Shown piece by piece: positions 34,861 to 44,478 of a stretch of 64,000 bases of DNA (position 1 is its first letter; every line of letters starts with the position of its first letter). Source of the DNA: Salinirussus salinus (GTDB lineage Archaea > Halobacteriota > Halobacteria > Halobacteriales > Haloarculaceae); assembly GCF_009831455.1 (NCBI RefSeq), contig NZ_WOWO01000002.1, positions 186,001-250,000 of the forward strand, written 5' to 3'. A program made the position numbers and the translations under genes. Under the pieces are notes generated by a model. It was not told the DNA's origin. It worked only from the letters and a program-made list of their open reading frames with translations, and searched no databases.

Positions 34861-35685
34861 TCACCAGTCCGGCGCGTAGTCGGGGTCGAAAAACCGCTCC
34901 TTCCTGTCGATCCCGTCGATCGTCGCCAGTTCGTCGTCGGTCAGCTCCAGCCGCCGGGCGGCCCAGTTGTCACGGATGTGGTCCTCGCCCGTGGCCTTCG
35001 GGACGGCGGCCACCCCGAGCTCGAGCAGCCACGCCAGGGTCACCCGCGGGACGCTGACGCCCCGCTCGTCGGCGATTTCCTTGAGTTCGGGCACGTCGAA
35101 GACGCTCCCGTGGGCCAGCGGCGCGTACGCGACCACGTCCACGCCGACCTCGGCGCAGTAGTCCCGGAGGGCAGCCTGCGGGAGCAGCGGGTGGCACTCG
35201 ACCTGATTGGCGACGACCCCGGGGTCGGTGTCAAGGGCGGTCTGGAGGTGGGCCGGCTCGTAGTTGCTGACGCCCACACCCCCGACCAGCCCGTCGTCGC
35301 GACACTCCGCGAGCGCGGCGTGCACGAGTTCGAGGTCCCACTGCGCGGGCCAGTGGACGTACATGAGGTCGACGCTGTCGACGCCCAGGCGGTCGAGACA
35401 CCCCTGGACGGCGGCCCGGACCTGCGCGCGGTCGAGGTCATCGGGGGAGCCCTCGACCGCACGCGGATGAAGCACTTTCGTCGCCAGGTAGATGTCCTCC
35501 CGGTCAACGTCGGCGGTTCGGATCCCTTCGCCGACGGGCGCTTCGTTGTCATACAGTTCGGCGGTGTCGATATGACGGTAGCCGACCTCGAGTGCGGTCC
35601 GGACGCTCTCGGCGCACTGCTCGGGGTCGGTGTTCTGCCAGGTGCCAAGCCCCAGACGGGGGACCGGCGAGTCTGCGACGACCAT
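34861..35685 (-). CDS. Aldo/keto reductase
   Basis: A 274-residue (beta/alpha)8 NADPH oxidoreductase, full length. Signatures: RLGLGTWQNTD, GYRHIDTAELYDNE (catalytic Asp and Tyr), LATKVLHPRA (catalytic Lys), MYVHWPAQWD (His), GVGVSNYEPAHLQ, and the cofactor-binding end VAAVPKATGEDHIRDN. It would reduce aldehydes or ketones to alcohols; the physiological substrate is not visible. It is divergent from the LutC-like gene across 85 bases. Confidence 0.93.
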   Translation of the reverse strand: MVVADSPVPRLGLGTWQNTDPEQCAESVRTALEVGYRHIDTAELYDNEAPVGEGIRTADVDREDIYLATKVLHPRAVEGSPDDLDRAQVRAAVQGCLDRLGVDSVDLMYVHWPAQWDLELVHAALAECRDDGLVGGVGVSNYEPAHLQTALDTDPGVVANQVECHPLLPQAALRDYCAEVGVDVVAYAPLAHGSVFDVPELKEIADERGVSVPRVTLAWLLELGVAAVPKATGEDHIRDNWAARRLELTDDELATIDGIDRKERFFDPDYAPDW

Positions 35686-35770
35686 ACCGGTGGCGCGTGT
35701 CCGGAGCCTAAGAGTCCATCGGCACTACCGGCACGGAATCTTTACCACGCCGGTCCCGAAAGCGCGTGGC

Positions 35771-36277
35771 ATGGGAACGGACCGCGTCGCGACCTTCGAA
35801 GCCGAACTGGAAGGGGTGTCGACCGTTCACCGGACGGCTGCCGCCGACTTTGAGGAGACACTCGCTGGCGCGATTGTCGAGCCAGCCGTGGGGACGGATA
35901 TCCCGACCGAGGACGTCTCGCTTGCGGACACGCCGGTCGAGACCGCACCCTCGCCGGCCGACGTCCTGGCTGCGGAGACCGGCGTGACGCCCGCAGGACT
36001 GGGCGTCGCCAACTACGGAACCATCACGCTGCCCGCAAGCGAGGAACCCCGCGAGGTGGTCAGCCTCTACTGCACCCGCCACGTCGCCGTTCTGGCCGAG
36101 AGCGACCTCGTCGCCGACATGCCCGCGGCCTACGACCGGCTGAGCGAGGACTTCGCCGCGGGGACGGACACCCAGATCCTCGCGACCGGGCCGAGTTCGA
36201 CCGCCGACATGGGCGAACTGCTCCGGGGCGTTCACGGGCCCCACGAGACCCACGTCGTGGTGGTGACCGACCGATGA
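35771..36277 (+). CDS. LUD-domain protein, LutC-like
   Basis: A 168-residue LUD-domain protein. Hallmarks: ADVLAAETGVTPAGLGVANYGTI split over the fold, LPASEEPREVVSLYCTRHVA and the closing ILATGPSSTADMGELLRGVHGP. LutC is the third subunit of the LutABC lactate-oxidising complex of Bacillus; here the partner subunits are fused in the next gene. The ATG at 35771 is chosen because the upstream frame is antisense to the aldo/keto reductase. The last four bases overlap the next start. Confidence 0.88.
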   Translation: MGTDRVATFEAELEGVSTVHRTAAADFEETLAGAIVEPAVGTDIPTEDVSLADTPVETAPSPADVLAAETGVTPAGLGVANYGTITLPASEEPREVVSLYCTRHVAVLAESDLVADMPAAYDRLSEDFAAGTDTQILATGPSSTADMGELLRGVHGPHETHVVVVTDR

Positions 36278-38490
36278 GCTCGCGACGTGACCGCGCGGAT
36301 GACCTGCGGGAGCTGATGGAATCAGAGGGCGAAGCCATCGGCGGGAACACCCAGCTCATAAACCAGCTCACCGCCGAGAACGTCGGCAGCTTCGACCGCT
36401 ACGAGGAGCTTCGGGAGGAGGCCCGCGCGACCAAGGAAGCGGCCATCGAGAACCTCCCTGACCTGATCGACCGGCTGGAGGAGGCCGTCAGCGCCAACGG
36501 CGGGCAACTGCACGTCGCGCAGGACGCTGCCGACGCCAACCGGATCATCGAGGAGATACTCGACGAGCGGGGGGCCGAAAAGCTGGTGAAGTCGAAGTCG
36601 ATGACCACGGAGGAACTGGAGGTCAACGACCACCTTGAACCCGACTACGAGGTCGTCGAGACCGACCTCGGGGAGTACGTCATCCAGGTGGCCGACGAGA
36701 CGCCCTCACACATGATCGGGCCGGCGATGCACAAATCGGCTGCAGACATCGCTGACCTGTTCAACGACGCGTTCGACCTGGAGGAACCCCTGTCCGACGA
36801 CCCCGCGGAGCTGACCGAATTCGCCCGCGAGCGGGTTGGCGAGCACATCCTCGACGCGGACGCGGGCATGACGGGCGCGAACTTCGTCGTCGCCGAGAGC
36901 GGGTCGATCATGCTGGTCACCAACGAGGGCAACGCCCGCAAGACCGCCGTCACGCCCGACACTCACATCGCGGTCACGGGCGTCGAGAAGGTGGTCCCGA
37001 CGGTCTCGGACCTCCAGCCCTTCACCGAGCTCATCGCCCGAACGGGGACCGGCCAGGACATCACCTCCTACGTCTCCCTGCTCTCGCCGCCGGTCGACAC
37101 ACCGATTCCGGACTTCGAGGCGGACGAGTTCCGCCCCGCCGAGGAGCGGGATTTTCACCTCGTGCTCGTGGACAACGGCCGGATGGCGATGCGCGAGGAC
37201 GAGGATCTGCGGGAGACGCTGTACTGTATCCGGTGTGGCGCTTGTAATAACGCGTGTGCCAACTTCCAGTCGTTGGGGGGACACGGCTTCGGCGGCGAGA
37301 CCTACACCGGCGGCATCGGCACGGGCTGGGAGGCCGGCGTTCACGAGATGGAGGGTGCCGGCGAGATGAGCGAACTCTGTACAGGCTGCTCGCGGTGCGT
37401 GCCCAAGTGCCCGGTGAAGATCGACATCCCGTGGATCAACACCGTCGTGCAGGACCGAACCAACCGCGACGCCGAACCCGGCGATTTCGACTTCCTGGTC
37501 GACGGACTCACACCCGACGAGGAGCCCTCGGGGCTCGACCTGCAGAAGCGCTTTTTCGGGAACATCGAGACCGTCGCGAAGCTGGGGTCGCTGGCGCCCG
37601 GGCTGGCGAACGCGCTCGCGGACACGAGCCTGGCGGACTGGCTGCTGGAGCGGTTTGTGGGGGTCGACGAGCGCCGAGACCTGCCCGAGTTCGCCGGCGA
37701 GACCCTGCGGGAGTGGTACGGTGCCCGCGGGCCCCGCGTCGACGACCCCGACCGCGAGGTGGTCCTGTATCCGGACCTCTACACCGAGTACTTCGAGCCC
37801 GAACGCGGGAAGGCGGCCGTCCGGGCGCTGGAGGCGCTGGGGGTTCGGGTGCGGATCCCCGAGGTGCCTGAGAGCGGCCGGGCACCGCTCTCGCAGGGGA
37901 TGGTCGCGACCGCCCGCGAGCAGGCCGAGCGAGTGCACGGCGCGCTCGTGGGCCACGTCGACGACGGCCGGGACGTGGTCATCATCGAGCCAAGCGACCT
38001 GGCGATGTTCCGGTCGGACTACGAGCACCTGCTGCCCGAGCGCTCCCACGAGCGCCTGGCCGAGCACAGCTACGACGTGATGGAATACATCTACGGCCTG
38101 CTGGAGAACGGGGCCGACGCCGATGCCCTCGCGGGGCCCGCGGGTGAGGGGGAGGGAAGGGGAGACGAACGGGTCGCCTACCACAGCCACTGCCAGCAGC
38201 GGACGCTGGGCGTCGAGCGCTACACCACGGCCGTGCTGGAGGAGCTCGGCTACGAGCTGCGGGAGTCGGATGTGGAGTGTTGCGGGATGGCCGGCTCTTT
38301 CGGGTACAAATCCGAGTACTACGAGGTGAGCATGGACGTCGGCAAGCGGCTACGGGCGGACCTGGGTGACGTTGCGGGGGAGGAACTGGTCGCGAGCGGG
38401 ACCTCCTGCCGGACGCAGCTGGACGCGCTGTACGACCGCGCGGCGACCCACCCCGTCGAGTTGGTCGCTCCAGAGACCGGGTCTCGGTAG
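36274..38490 (+). CDS. LutB-LutA-like fusion: LUD domain, two 4Fe-4S motifs and CCG domains
   Basis: A 738-residue iron-sulfur oxidoreductase. The N-terminal LUD domain covers about 1-300 (GMTGANFVVAESGSIMLVTN). Two ferredoxin-type clusters start at residues 318 (CIRCGACNNACANFQ) and 369 (CTGCSRCVPKCPVKI). The C-terminal third carries a CCG-type domain with Cys669-Cys670 in VECCGMAGSFGYKSEYYEV and SGTSCRTQLDAL, matching LutA/GlpC. In Bacillus LutA and LutB are separate, so this is a fused arrangement. It should pass electrons from L-lactate (or a related hydroxyacid) to a quinone or ferredoxin. A 4-base overlap couples it to LutC. Confidence 0.9.
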   Translation: MSSRRDRADDLRELMESEGEAIGGNTQLINQLTAENVGSFDRYEELREEARATKEAAIENLPDLIDRLEEAVSANGGQLHVAQDAADANRIIEEILDERGAEKLVKSKSMTTEELEVNDHLEPDYEVVETDLGEYVIQVADETPSHMIGPAMHKSAADIADLFNDAFDLEEPLSDDPAELTEFARERVGEHILDADAGMTGANFVVAESGSIMLVTNEGNARKTAVTPDTHIAVTGVEKVVPTVSDLQPFTELIARTGTGQDITSYVSLLSPPVDTPIPDFEADEFRPAEERDFHLVLVDNGRMAMREDEDLRETLYCIRCGACNNACANFQSLGGHGFGGETYTGGIGTGWEAGVHEMEGAGEMSELCTGCSRCVPKCPVKIDIPWINTVVQDRTNRDAEPGDFDFLVDGLTPDEEPSGLDLQKRFFGNIETVAKLGSLAPGLANALADTSLADWLLERFVGVDERRDLPEFAGETLREWYGARGPRVDDPDREVVLYPDLYTEYFEPERGKAAVRALEALGVRVRIPEVPESGRAPLSQGMVATAREQAERVHGALVGHVDDGRDVVIIEPSDLAMFRSDYEHLLPERSHERLAEHSYDVMEYIYGLLENGADADALAGPAGEGEGRGDERVAYHSHCQQRTLGVERYTTAVLEELGYELRESDVECCGMAGSFGYKSEYYEVSMDVGKRLRADLGDVAGEELVASGTSCRTQLDALYDRAATHPVELVAPETGSR

Positions 38491-38740
38491 CTAGCTCTTC
38501 CTCTCATCTGGTGTTGGGGGCCCGGCCCGTTCTGCATCGGTCGGAACTGTTCGGTCCGATGGACGTCTAAGTCAGTCGGGTTCTAACGGGATGCGGTCGA
38601 GGCCGACGGTGTCGTAGTCCAGCTCGGTCGAAAGAACACGCTCCTCGGACAGGGACGAGTACTCGACCGGTATCTATTCGGAACGGACCCGGAAACAACG
38701 CTTATTCCACGAAAAGTCATATTGATGACAGTATCGCGAG

Positions 38741-39520
38741 ATGTCGTCCAGCACGGACGCCGACACGGAGCGGGGGGAGGCGGGTGCCGAGTCGGCCACG
38801 GAGCACGCGGTCCGCTGTTCCGGGGTGTCCCACGAGTACCGTAGCCGGGAGTCGCGGCTGCTGCCCTGGCGCTCCGGCGAGGTGACGGCGACCACAGCAC
38901 TGAAGAACGTCTCGCTGGCTGTTGAGAGGGACGAGGTGGTGGGTGTCGCCGGCCCCAGCGGGAGCGGGAAGTCGACGCTGTTGCACCTGCTGGCCGGGTT
39001 GACAGTCCCAACCGACGGCACCGTCGAGGTTGCAGGGACGGACCTGGCGTCGCTGTCGGCCCGCGAGCGGACGGCCTTCCGGCTCCGGCACGTCGGGCTG
39101 GTGTTCCAGCGGTTCCACCTGCTGCCCTCGCTGTCCGCGCGGGGGAACGTAGCGCTCCCGCTACTCCAGCGCGGGGTCGGGCGATCCCGGCGGCGTGAAA
39201 GGGCAGAGACGCTCCTTGAACGGGTGGGTCTGGACGACCGGGTCGGCCACCGGCCCGCCCAACTCAGCGGGGGTGAACAGCAACGGGTCGCCATCGCGCG
39301 GGCGCTCGTGACCGAGCCGGACGTGGTGCTGGCCGACGAGCCGACGGGGGAACTCGACGCCGAGACGGGTCGGACTGTTCTCGACGTCCTGACCGAGGCC
39401 GCGGGGGGGCGGGCAGTCGTCATCGCCTCCCACGACCGCGCGGCGCTCGCGGCGGCCGACCGGGTGTACCGCCTCGGAGACGGCGAACTCGCGTCCGCGG
39501 GCATCGAGGCCCGCCGATAG
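38741..39520 (+). CDS. ABC transporter ATP-binding protein (LolD/MacB type)
   Basis: A 259-residue ATPase. Walker A GPSGSGKSTLLHLL, Q-loop GLVFQRFHLLPSL, signature LSGGEQQRVAIARAL, Walker B VVLADEPTGELDAETG and H-loop VIASHDRAALAAA. The LFLP-like FHLLPSL and DEPTGELD stretches are typical of ATPases paired with FtsX-like permeases, and two such permeases follow at once. A T-rich box TCATATTGATG at about 38727-38737 may be part of the promoter. Confidence 0.93.
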   Translation: MSSSTDADTERGEAGAESATEHAVRCSGVSHEYRSRESRLLPWRSGEVTATTALKNVSLAVERDEVVGVAGPSGSGKSTLLHLLAGLTVPTDGTVEVAGTDLASLSARERTAFRLRHVGLVFQRFHLLPSLSARGNVALPLLQRGVGRSRRRERAETLLERVGLDDRVGHRPAQLSGGEQQRVAIARALVTEPDVVLADEPTGELDAETGRTVLDVLTEAAGGRAVVIASHDRAALAAADRVYRLGDGELASAGIEARR

Positions 39521-39522
39521 CG

Positions 39523-40812
39523 ATGGCTGCTCCCGACGACGGTGGGTCGCGGTGGGCCCGGTGGCGAGGGCTGGTCGGGCTGGCCGGGCGCCGCCTCCGC
39601 GGCCGGACGGCAGACGGCCTGTTCAACCGCGTCACGTTCACGGTGCTGGTCGTCGCCGTCGCGGTCGCGCTGCTCGTCGTCGTCACCGGGCTCAGTCTCG
39701 GGCTGGCCTCGGGGGCCGCGGTCGGGGCCGGGAACGCCGACTTCCGGGTCGTCCCCGAGTCGGGTGGCACGCTCAGCTCCGTCGTCGCGGTCGGGGACCC
39801 GGCGCTCGGCGACGCTCACGGCCGGGCCGCGGAACTGGCAGCCGTCGATGGCGTTCGTCGGGTCACGCCCGTGCTCGTCGGGGTCGTCCGATTGCGCGCA
39901 CCGGCGAGCGAGGCCCCCGAGTACGTCCTTGGGGTCGGGGTCGTCCCGCCCGAGGAGCCCGTCCGGGTCGGCGGGCTGTCGACGGCGCCACTGACACCCG
40001 GCGACTCCGGGTTCGTGAACGGGAGCGGAGATGGGTCCGGTGCGGGTGACGGCGGCGAGACCACGGGCGAGGTCGTCCTCTCGCCGGCGGCGGCGACGCT
40101 TCTGAACGCCTCGGCTGGCGACGACTTGGTGGTGGGTAGCCCGGCGTCCGGGACGGTCGAGTACTCGGGGTACGGGGTGACGGCCGTCGCCGACAGCCGG
40201 GCGCGGGGGCCGGCCGGCAACGCCCCGGTCGCGCTCTTTCACCTGCGTGACCTCCAGGCGTTGACCGGAGCTGCGGAGGGCGACCAGGCCACGCAGGTCC
40301 TCGTCTGGACGTCCGGATCGGGTGTGAAACCGCAACTGGAGGCGACCGCTTCCGGGGCGCAAGTCCTCGAGCGGGGCGGACTGAATGCGGAGCAGGTCTT
40401 CGACTCGGACCTCCCACTGGCCGTCGCGGCCGCCGCGCTGCTCGTCGCGCTCGGCGTCGTCGGCCTGTTCGTCGCGACCACGATGGGCCTGGAGGTCGAG
40501 ACCGACCGGCAGTTCCTGGCGGTGCTGGCTGCGGTCGGCGTCGCCCGCCGCTCCCGGCTGGCCGTCGTCGCCGCGACGACGGTCGGCCTCGCGGCGCTCG
40601 GCGGCCTCGTGGGCGTGGTGCTGGGTGCGGGCCTCGTGGTCGCCCTGAACGTCGCTGTACCCGCGCTGCTTGGCCTCCCGGTGGCCGTCCAGTTCTCGCC
40701 GCTCCTGGCGGTCTACGGCGTTGGGGTCGCCGTCCTCGCGGGGCTGCTCGCAGTGCCTTACCCGCTGGCCGTCGCGCGCCGGACAGCCACCAGCGAGGTG
40801 CTCGGGCGGTGA
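39523..40812 (+). CDS. FtsX-like ABC permease 1
   Basis: A 429-residue permease. The first helix (about residues 36-58) is followed by a large extracytoplasmic MacB-like domain (about 60-295) and three C-terminal helices near 305-330, 350-385 and 395-425. The FtsX core reads TMGLEVETDRQFLAVLAAVG and ends with basic residues. It works with the ATPase 2 bases upstream and the second permease. Systems of this type extract or export lipids, lipoproteins or small molecules; the substrate is unknown. Confidence 0.9.
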   Translation: MAAPDDGGSRWARWRGLVGLAGRRLRGRTADGLFNRVTFTVLVVAVAVALLVVVTGLSLGLASGAAVGAGNADFRVVPESGGTLSSVVAVGDPALGDAHGRAAELAAVDGVRRVTPVLVGVVRLRAPASEAPEYVLGVGVVPPEEPVRVGGLSTAPLTPGDSGFVNGSGDGSGAGDGGETTGEVVLSPAAATLLNASAGDDLVVGSPASGTVEYSGYGVTAVADSRARGPAGNAPVALFHLRDLQALTGAAEGDQATQVLVWTSGSGVKPQLEATASGAQVLERGGLNAEQVFDSDLPLAVAAAALLVALGVVGLFVATTMGLEVETDRQFLAVLAAVGVARRSRLAVVAATTVGLAALGGLVGVVLGAGLVVALNVAVPALLGLPVAVQFSPLLAVYGVGVAVLAGLLAVPYPLAVARRTATSEVLGR

Positions 40813-42053
40813 CCGGGGAGCGGCTCAGGCGTGCGTGGGGCGCGGTCGGGCTGGCCGGGGTTCGACTCCAGCGGAATCCCCGGCGGACCGCGCTCGCGGT
40901 GGTGGGCGTCGGGCTCGCGGTGCTCGCGGTGACGCTCTTTGCGAGTGTCGGCCTGGGCGTGGCGGCGACCGGCGAGGAGAAGTTCGACAGCTCCGGGCGG
41001 GATCTGTGGGTGACCGGTGGGCCACTCGAGATCCGCGCCCGGGAGACCGCGCCGCTGGAGAACAGCCTCCTCGGCGCCCACGAGGTGGCCGCGGGGATCC
41101 GTAGCCACGAGGACGTCGCCGTGGCCACGCCGATGGCTTTCCAGGCCATCTATGTCGGCGCGAACGCCTCGGACCTGCGGCTGATTACTGCTGTGGGCGT
41201 GCTGAAAGCCCCCGCGGGGACCGCCGTCTCGGTCGACAGCGGGGAGGGGCTGGAACGGGGGGACGTCCACTACGCCAACGGGAGCTACGACGGGCCGATG
41301 ACCCGGAACGTGCTGCTGGACCCGGGGACCGCCGAGCGCCTGGGCGTCTCGGTCGGTGACACGGTCCACGTGGGCGCGAGCCGGGCGGGCGCACGCGAGC
41401 GGGGGTTCACCGTTGTCGGGGTCTCGTCGACGTTCTCGAACTTTCTCGGGACCGAGACGGCCGTGTTGCACCTGAGCGAACTCCAGGCGCTGACGGGGAC
41501 GACCGGTGCGGACCGGGCGTCGCTGCTGACCGTCCGGCTGCGGGAGGGTGCGGACCCAGAGGCAGTCAGGGCTGACCTGCAGGCGGCCTATCGTGACCTG
41601 GAGGTGCGGACGAACCGCGAGCAACTCACCGCGGTTCTGGGCCGGCAGGCGCCCGTCGTGGGGAGCGCGGCCGCGCTGGTCGCGCTGAGCGTCGCGTTGG
41701 GGCTGGCGCTCGCGCTCAATCTGCTGTTGCTGACGGTCACCCAGCAACGGCGCGAGCTGGCCGCGCTCCAGGCGATCGGGCTCTCCCCGCGGACGCTCTC
41801 GCTGACGGTCGGCACCCAGGGCCTCCTGGTCGGCCTCGGGGGCGCGACCCTGGGGATGCTCGCGACGCCCGTCGCCGCGGCCGGGCTCGACCGCGCTGTC
41901 GCCGCGGTCGTCGGGTTCGAGTCGCTGCTCCGGACGCCCCCGGAGGTGTACCTCCTGGGCGCGGCCGTCGCCGTGGGCGTCGGGACGCTGAGTGGGCTCG
42001 TCGCCGGCTGGTACGCGGGCCGGACCGCGACGCTCCCGGAGCTCCGGGGGTAG
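40809..42053 (+). CDS. FtsX-like ABC permease 2
   Basis: A 414-residue permease with the same plan: N-terminal helix (about 20-42), extracytoplasmic domain with sequons (about 45-275), then three helices. The FtsX core reads TQQRRELAALQAIGLSPRTL. It starts at GTG 40809, overlapping the previous stop by 4 bases. Two different permeases with one ATPase suggest a heteromeric ABC exporter. Confidence 0.9.
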   Translation: MTGERLRRAWGAVGLAGVRLQRNPRRTALAVVGVGLAVLAVTLFASVGLGVAATGEEKFDSSGRDLWVTGGPLEIRARETAPLENSLLGAHEVAAGIRSHEDVAVATPMAFQAIYVGANASDLRLITAVGVLKAPAGTAVSVDSGEGLERGDVHYANGSYDGPMTRNVLLDPGTAERLGVSVGDTVHVGASRAGARERGFTVVGVSSTFSNFLGTETAVLHLSELQALTGTTGADRASLLTVRLREGADPEAVRADLQAAYRDLEVRTNREQLTAVLGRQAPVVGSAAALVALSVALGLALALNLLLLTVTQQRRELAALQAIGLSPRTLSLTVGTQGLLVGLGGATLGMLATPVAAAGLDRAVAAVVGFESLLRTPPEVYLLGAAVAVGVGTLSGLVAGWYAGRTATLPELRG

Positions 42054-42399
42054 GGCCGCCGCTCGTTCGGCCTGCGAGTGCGCTCGCTCGGGCGCCAGCG
42101 TGCGCGCACGGTGACAGCAGGGAACGACGCGACTGCCGGCCGTCCCCGTCCGAGCGACCTTCCTGTGGGCGGAGAGCCGACTGGCTTGCGGGAGACTCGG
42201 CGAATCCCCGGGAACGCGAGTGGACAACCGTCCCGGACGTATCGGGCAACTATCCCGGGGGTATCGTCGGAGCCAGCACCGCCAACCTCGGGCCAAGCCG
42301 ACCCTTTCTTCGGCGCGACTGGAATGTTCAACGCACTTAGGGTTTTACCGTTTGCTGTCGATACTGGGAGTGAGCCGAACACACCACGGAGCCACAATC
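42054..42399. other. 346-base gap before the Tat-exported protein
   Basis: No supported gene. The gap should hold the promoter of the Tat protein; a T-rich box TTTTACC at 42344-42350 is a candidate TATA element, about 50 bases before the ATG. The first 100 bases are rich in CGCTCG-type tracts just after the permease stop, possibly a transcription-end region. Confidence 0.45.
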
Positions 42400-44316
42400 A
42401 TGAGTTTCGACCGGCGTACGTATCTGAAGGGAACAGCTGCGGCAGCGGTACTGCTGGGTGGCCTCGGCGGGGCCTCGACGGTGCTCGGCCACCCCGGGAG
42501 GGGCGGCCCGCCGGGGTCGGGCTCGGGGTCCGGAGGGGGGTCCGGGCCCCCCGGGTCGGCACCCGCCTGTCCGGCCGGGACGACACCGCTCGCGCGCTAC
42601 GAGGTCAACGGTGGAGGGGTCCAGTTCGTCGAGGGGGACGATGTCGTGAGTTTCTCGGGTGTCGGCGGTCCCGGCCCGGCGACCGCCTTCGAGTGGGAGG
42701 CGACGGACCTCGTCGCCGTGGTGAGCGCCCGCGCGGGCCCCGACCGGACGTACTTCGAGGGCGGGTTCGAGGGGAGCGTCGACGTCGGCTCCGGAGGGCC
42801 GCCGGTCAGCAGCGTAACCTTCTGTGCCCCGCGGGGCGGCCGGGCCGTGCTCTGCGAGCTGGACCTGAACGGGCACTACGACACCGACTTCTCCCTCCCT
42901 GGGGACCCGGCAGGTGTCGAGTTCAGTCGCGATGAGATCGCGCAGGCGAAGTACAACTCCGATTTCGACGAACTCAGCCCGGAGACAACCCTGCAAGTCC
43001 AGGCCATCTTCAATCGCCAGCCGTTCCCCGACGGGACGGGGCCCGGGGATGTCCACACGCGCGAGGAGATCGCCCGGGACCGCTACGGGGGGCACTTCAA
43101 TGCGCTGAACCGGGCACGGACCATCGAGGTCCAGAACGACTACGACAGACAGTTCGGGCCGCTTCCCTCCGGTCCGGCCACCAGTCTCGACACTATCTCG
43201 CAGGCGAAGCACGGCCATCCGTTCGTGGACCTCAGCATCGAGACGACCGGCCAGGTCCAGGCCATCTACAACCGTCAGCCGTTCTCCGGGGACGCGACTG
43301 CGGTCCGGACCCGGGAGGAGATCGCGGAGGACCTCTTTGGGTTCCCTGGTGAGGAGGCCGACCTGCCCGACGAACTGGATCGCGAGCAGCTCGTTGCGGT
43401 CCAGAACGCCTACGACGAGCAGTTCGGGCCGACGCCGCGGACTGGGGTCGTGTGCGTGACCTCCGACGGGACGACGCAGGATTACGCCCACGCGATGGTG
43501 AACGTGGCCTCGCGGCTGGACGAGCGGATCCACCTGGGAAAGCTCCGCGGGCTGACCTTCGACTATTACGAGGGGTCGGAGAACACGGGCAGCGTCCCGG
43601 ACGAGCTGTTCGTGACGCTGCTGACGCCGGAGGGTGACGCCAAGCTGGCCGTCACCCACGTCGGAGAGGAGGGGCCAGTCGAGGAGTGGCAGAGCGTGGA
43701 CGTCTTCGAGGCCATCGAGAACCGGGACTGGAAGGTCGAGGACGTCTCGCTCGCAGACTTGCGGACCGGGCAGGCCGCCGCCGCGACGGCGCGCTCGCTC
43801 AGGGACGGCCCCGACGAGGAGGTCGTGCTCGGCGACGAGTTCCCGGATGCCACCCTGCTCGGGGTGGGCTTCGGGGCCGGCAACACGCGCAAGCCGACGA
43901 CCATCGAGCGATGCTTCGACGACATCGTCGTCGAGTGGCACCCCGGTGACGAGTCCGGAAGCCTGCGCGAGGAGACGTTCGACTTCCCGGCGCTGCTGGA
44001 GCTGGCCGTCGACGACGTCACGACGCGGGGCCAGGGACAGCTACGGGTCGACCTCTCCTTCGCGGACGACCCGGAGGGCGTGGACCTGGAGGATGTCGTG
44101 CCGGAGTCGGTCAAGCTGAACGCGTTCGGGGCCTTCGCCGCGCCCACGGAGCCCGGGGTCGCGCCACAGCAGGTGCGGGTGGAGGATGGGGTGCTCCGGT
44201 TGCGGTTCCAGTTGCAGCGGGTCGAGGAGGTGCTGGACGGTGAGTCACACTTCCTCCTCTCGGGTGACTTCGACGTTCCGACGGGGACGTCGTTCTTCGC
44301 CGCCGGGGGGCTCTGA
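42400..44316 (+). CDS. Tat-exported surface protein with four internal repeats
   Basis: A 638-residue secreted protein. A twin-arginine signal MSFDRRTYLKGTAAAAVLLG starts the protein, followed by a Gly/Pro-rich linker (residues about 35-60). At about 174-345 four related units of roughly 40 residues recur, built on EEIA-x(4)-YG-x(2)-F ... QVQAIYNRQPF or EVQNDYDRQFGP, in an alternating A-B-A-B order. A beta-rich domain follows (DGTTQDYAHAMVNVASRL onward). No C-terminal anchor was seen, so it is probably released or held by partners. Function unknown. It sits next to the exporter and glycan genes. Confidence 0.85.
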   Translation: MSFDRRTYLKGTAAAAVLLGGLGGASTVLGHPGRGGPPGSGSGSGGGSGPPGSAPACPAGTTPLARYEVNGGGVQFVEGDDVVSFSGVGGPGPATAFEWEATDLVAVVSARAGPDRTYFEGGFEGSVDVGSGGPPVSSVTFCAPRGGRAVLCELDLNGHYDTDFSLPGDPAGVEFSRDEIAQAKYNSDFDELSPETTLQVQAIFNRQPFPDGTGPGDVHTREEIARDRYGGHFNALNRARTIEVQNDYDRQFGPLPSGPATSLDTISQAKHGHPFVDLSIETTGQVQAIYNRQPFSGDATAVRTREEIAEDLFGFPGEEADLPDELDREQLVAVQNAYDEQFGPTPRTGVVCVTSDGTTQDYAHAMVNVASRLDERIHLGKLRGLTFDYYEGSENTGSVPDELFVTLLTPEGDAKLAVTHVGEEGPVEEWQSVDVFEAIENRDWKVEDVSLADLRTGQAAAATARSLRDGPDEEVVLGDEFPDATLLGVGFGAGNTRKPTTIERCFDDIVVEWHPGDESGSLREETFDFPALLELAVDDVTTRGQGQLRVDLSFADDPEGVDLEDVVPESVKLNAFGAFAAPTEPGVAPQQVRVEDGVLRLRFQLQRVEEVLDGESHFLLSGDFDVPTGTSFFAAGGL

Positions 44317-44478
44317 GTTCTCCCGGGCCGGATGCTCGCCCGGGACGCTTTCCTAAGAACTAAGAAGTTCAGCCCGACTGTCCTAATCGTGGAATGCTGT
44401 CACCGTACCGGTAAAACGAACACTCGTGCGTGGTCGGCTGCGCCGACCGTCGGGACCGCTACCAACGACTTCTGAGAT

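Noticed and set aside
38575-38680. Minus-strand open piece reading VEYSSLSEERVLSTELDYDT
   Set aside because: Protein-like but with an in-frame TAG just upstream and no start; at most a short fossil, not called.
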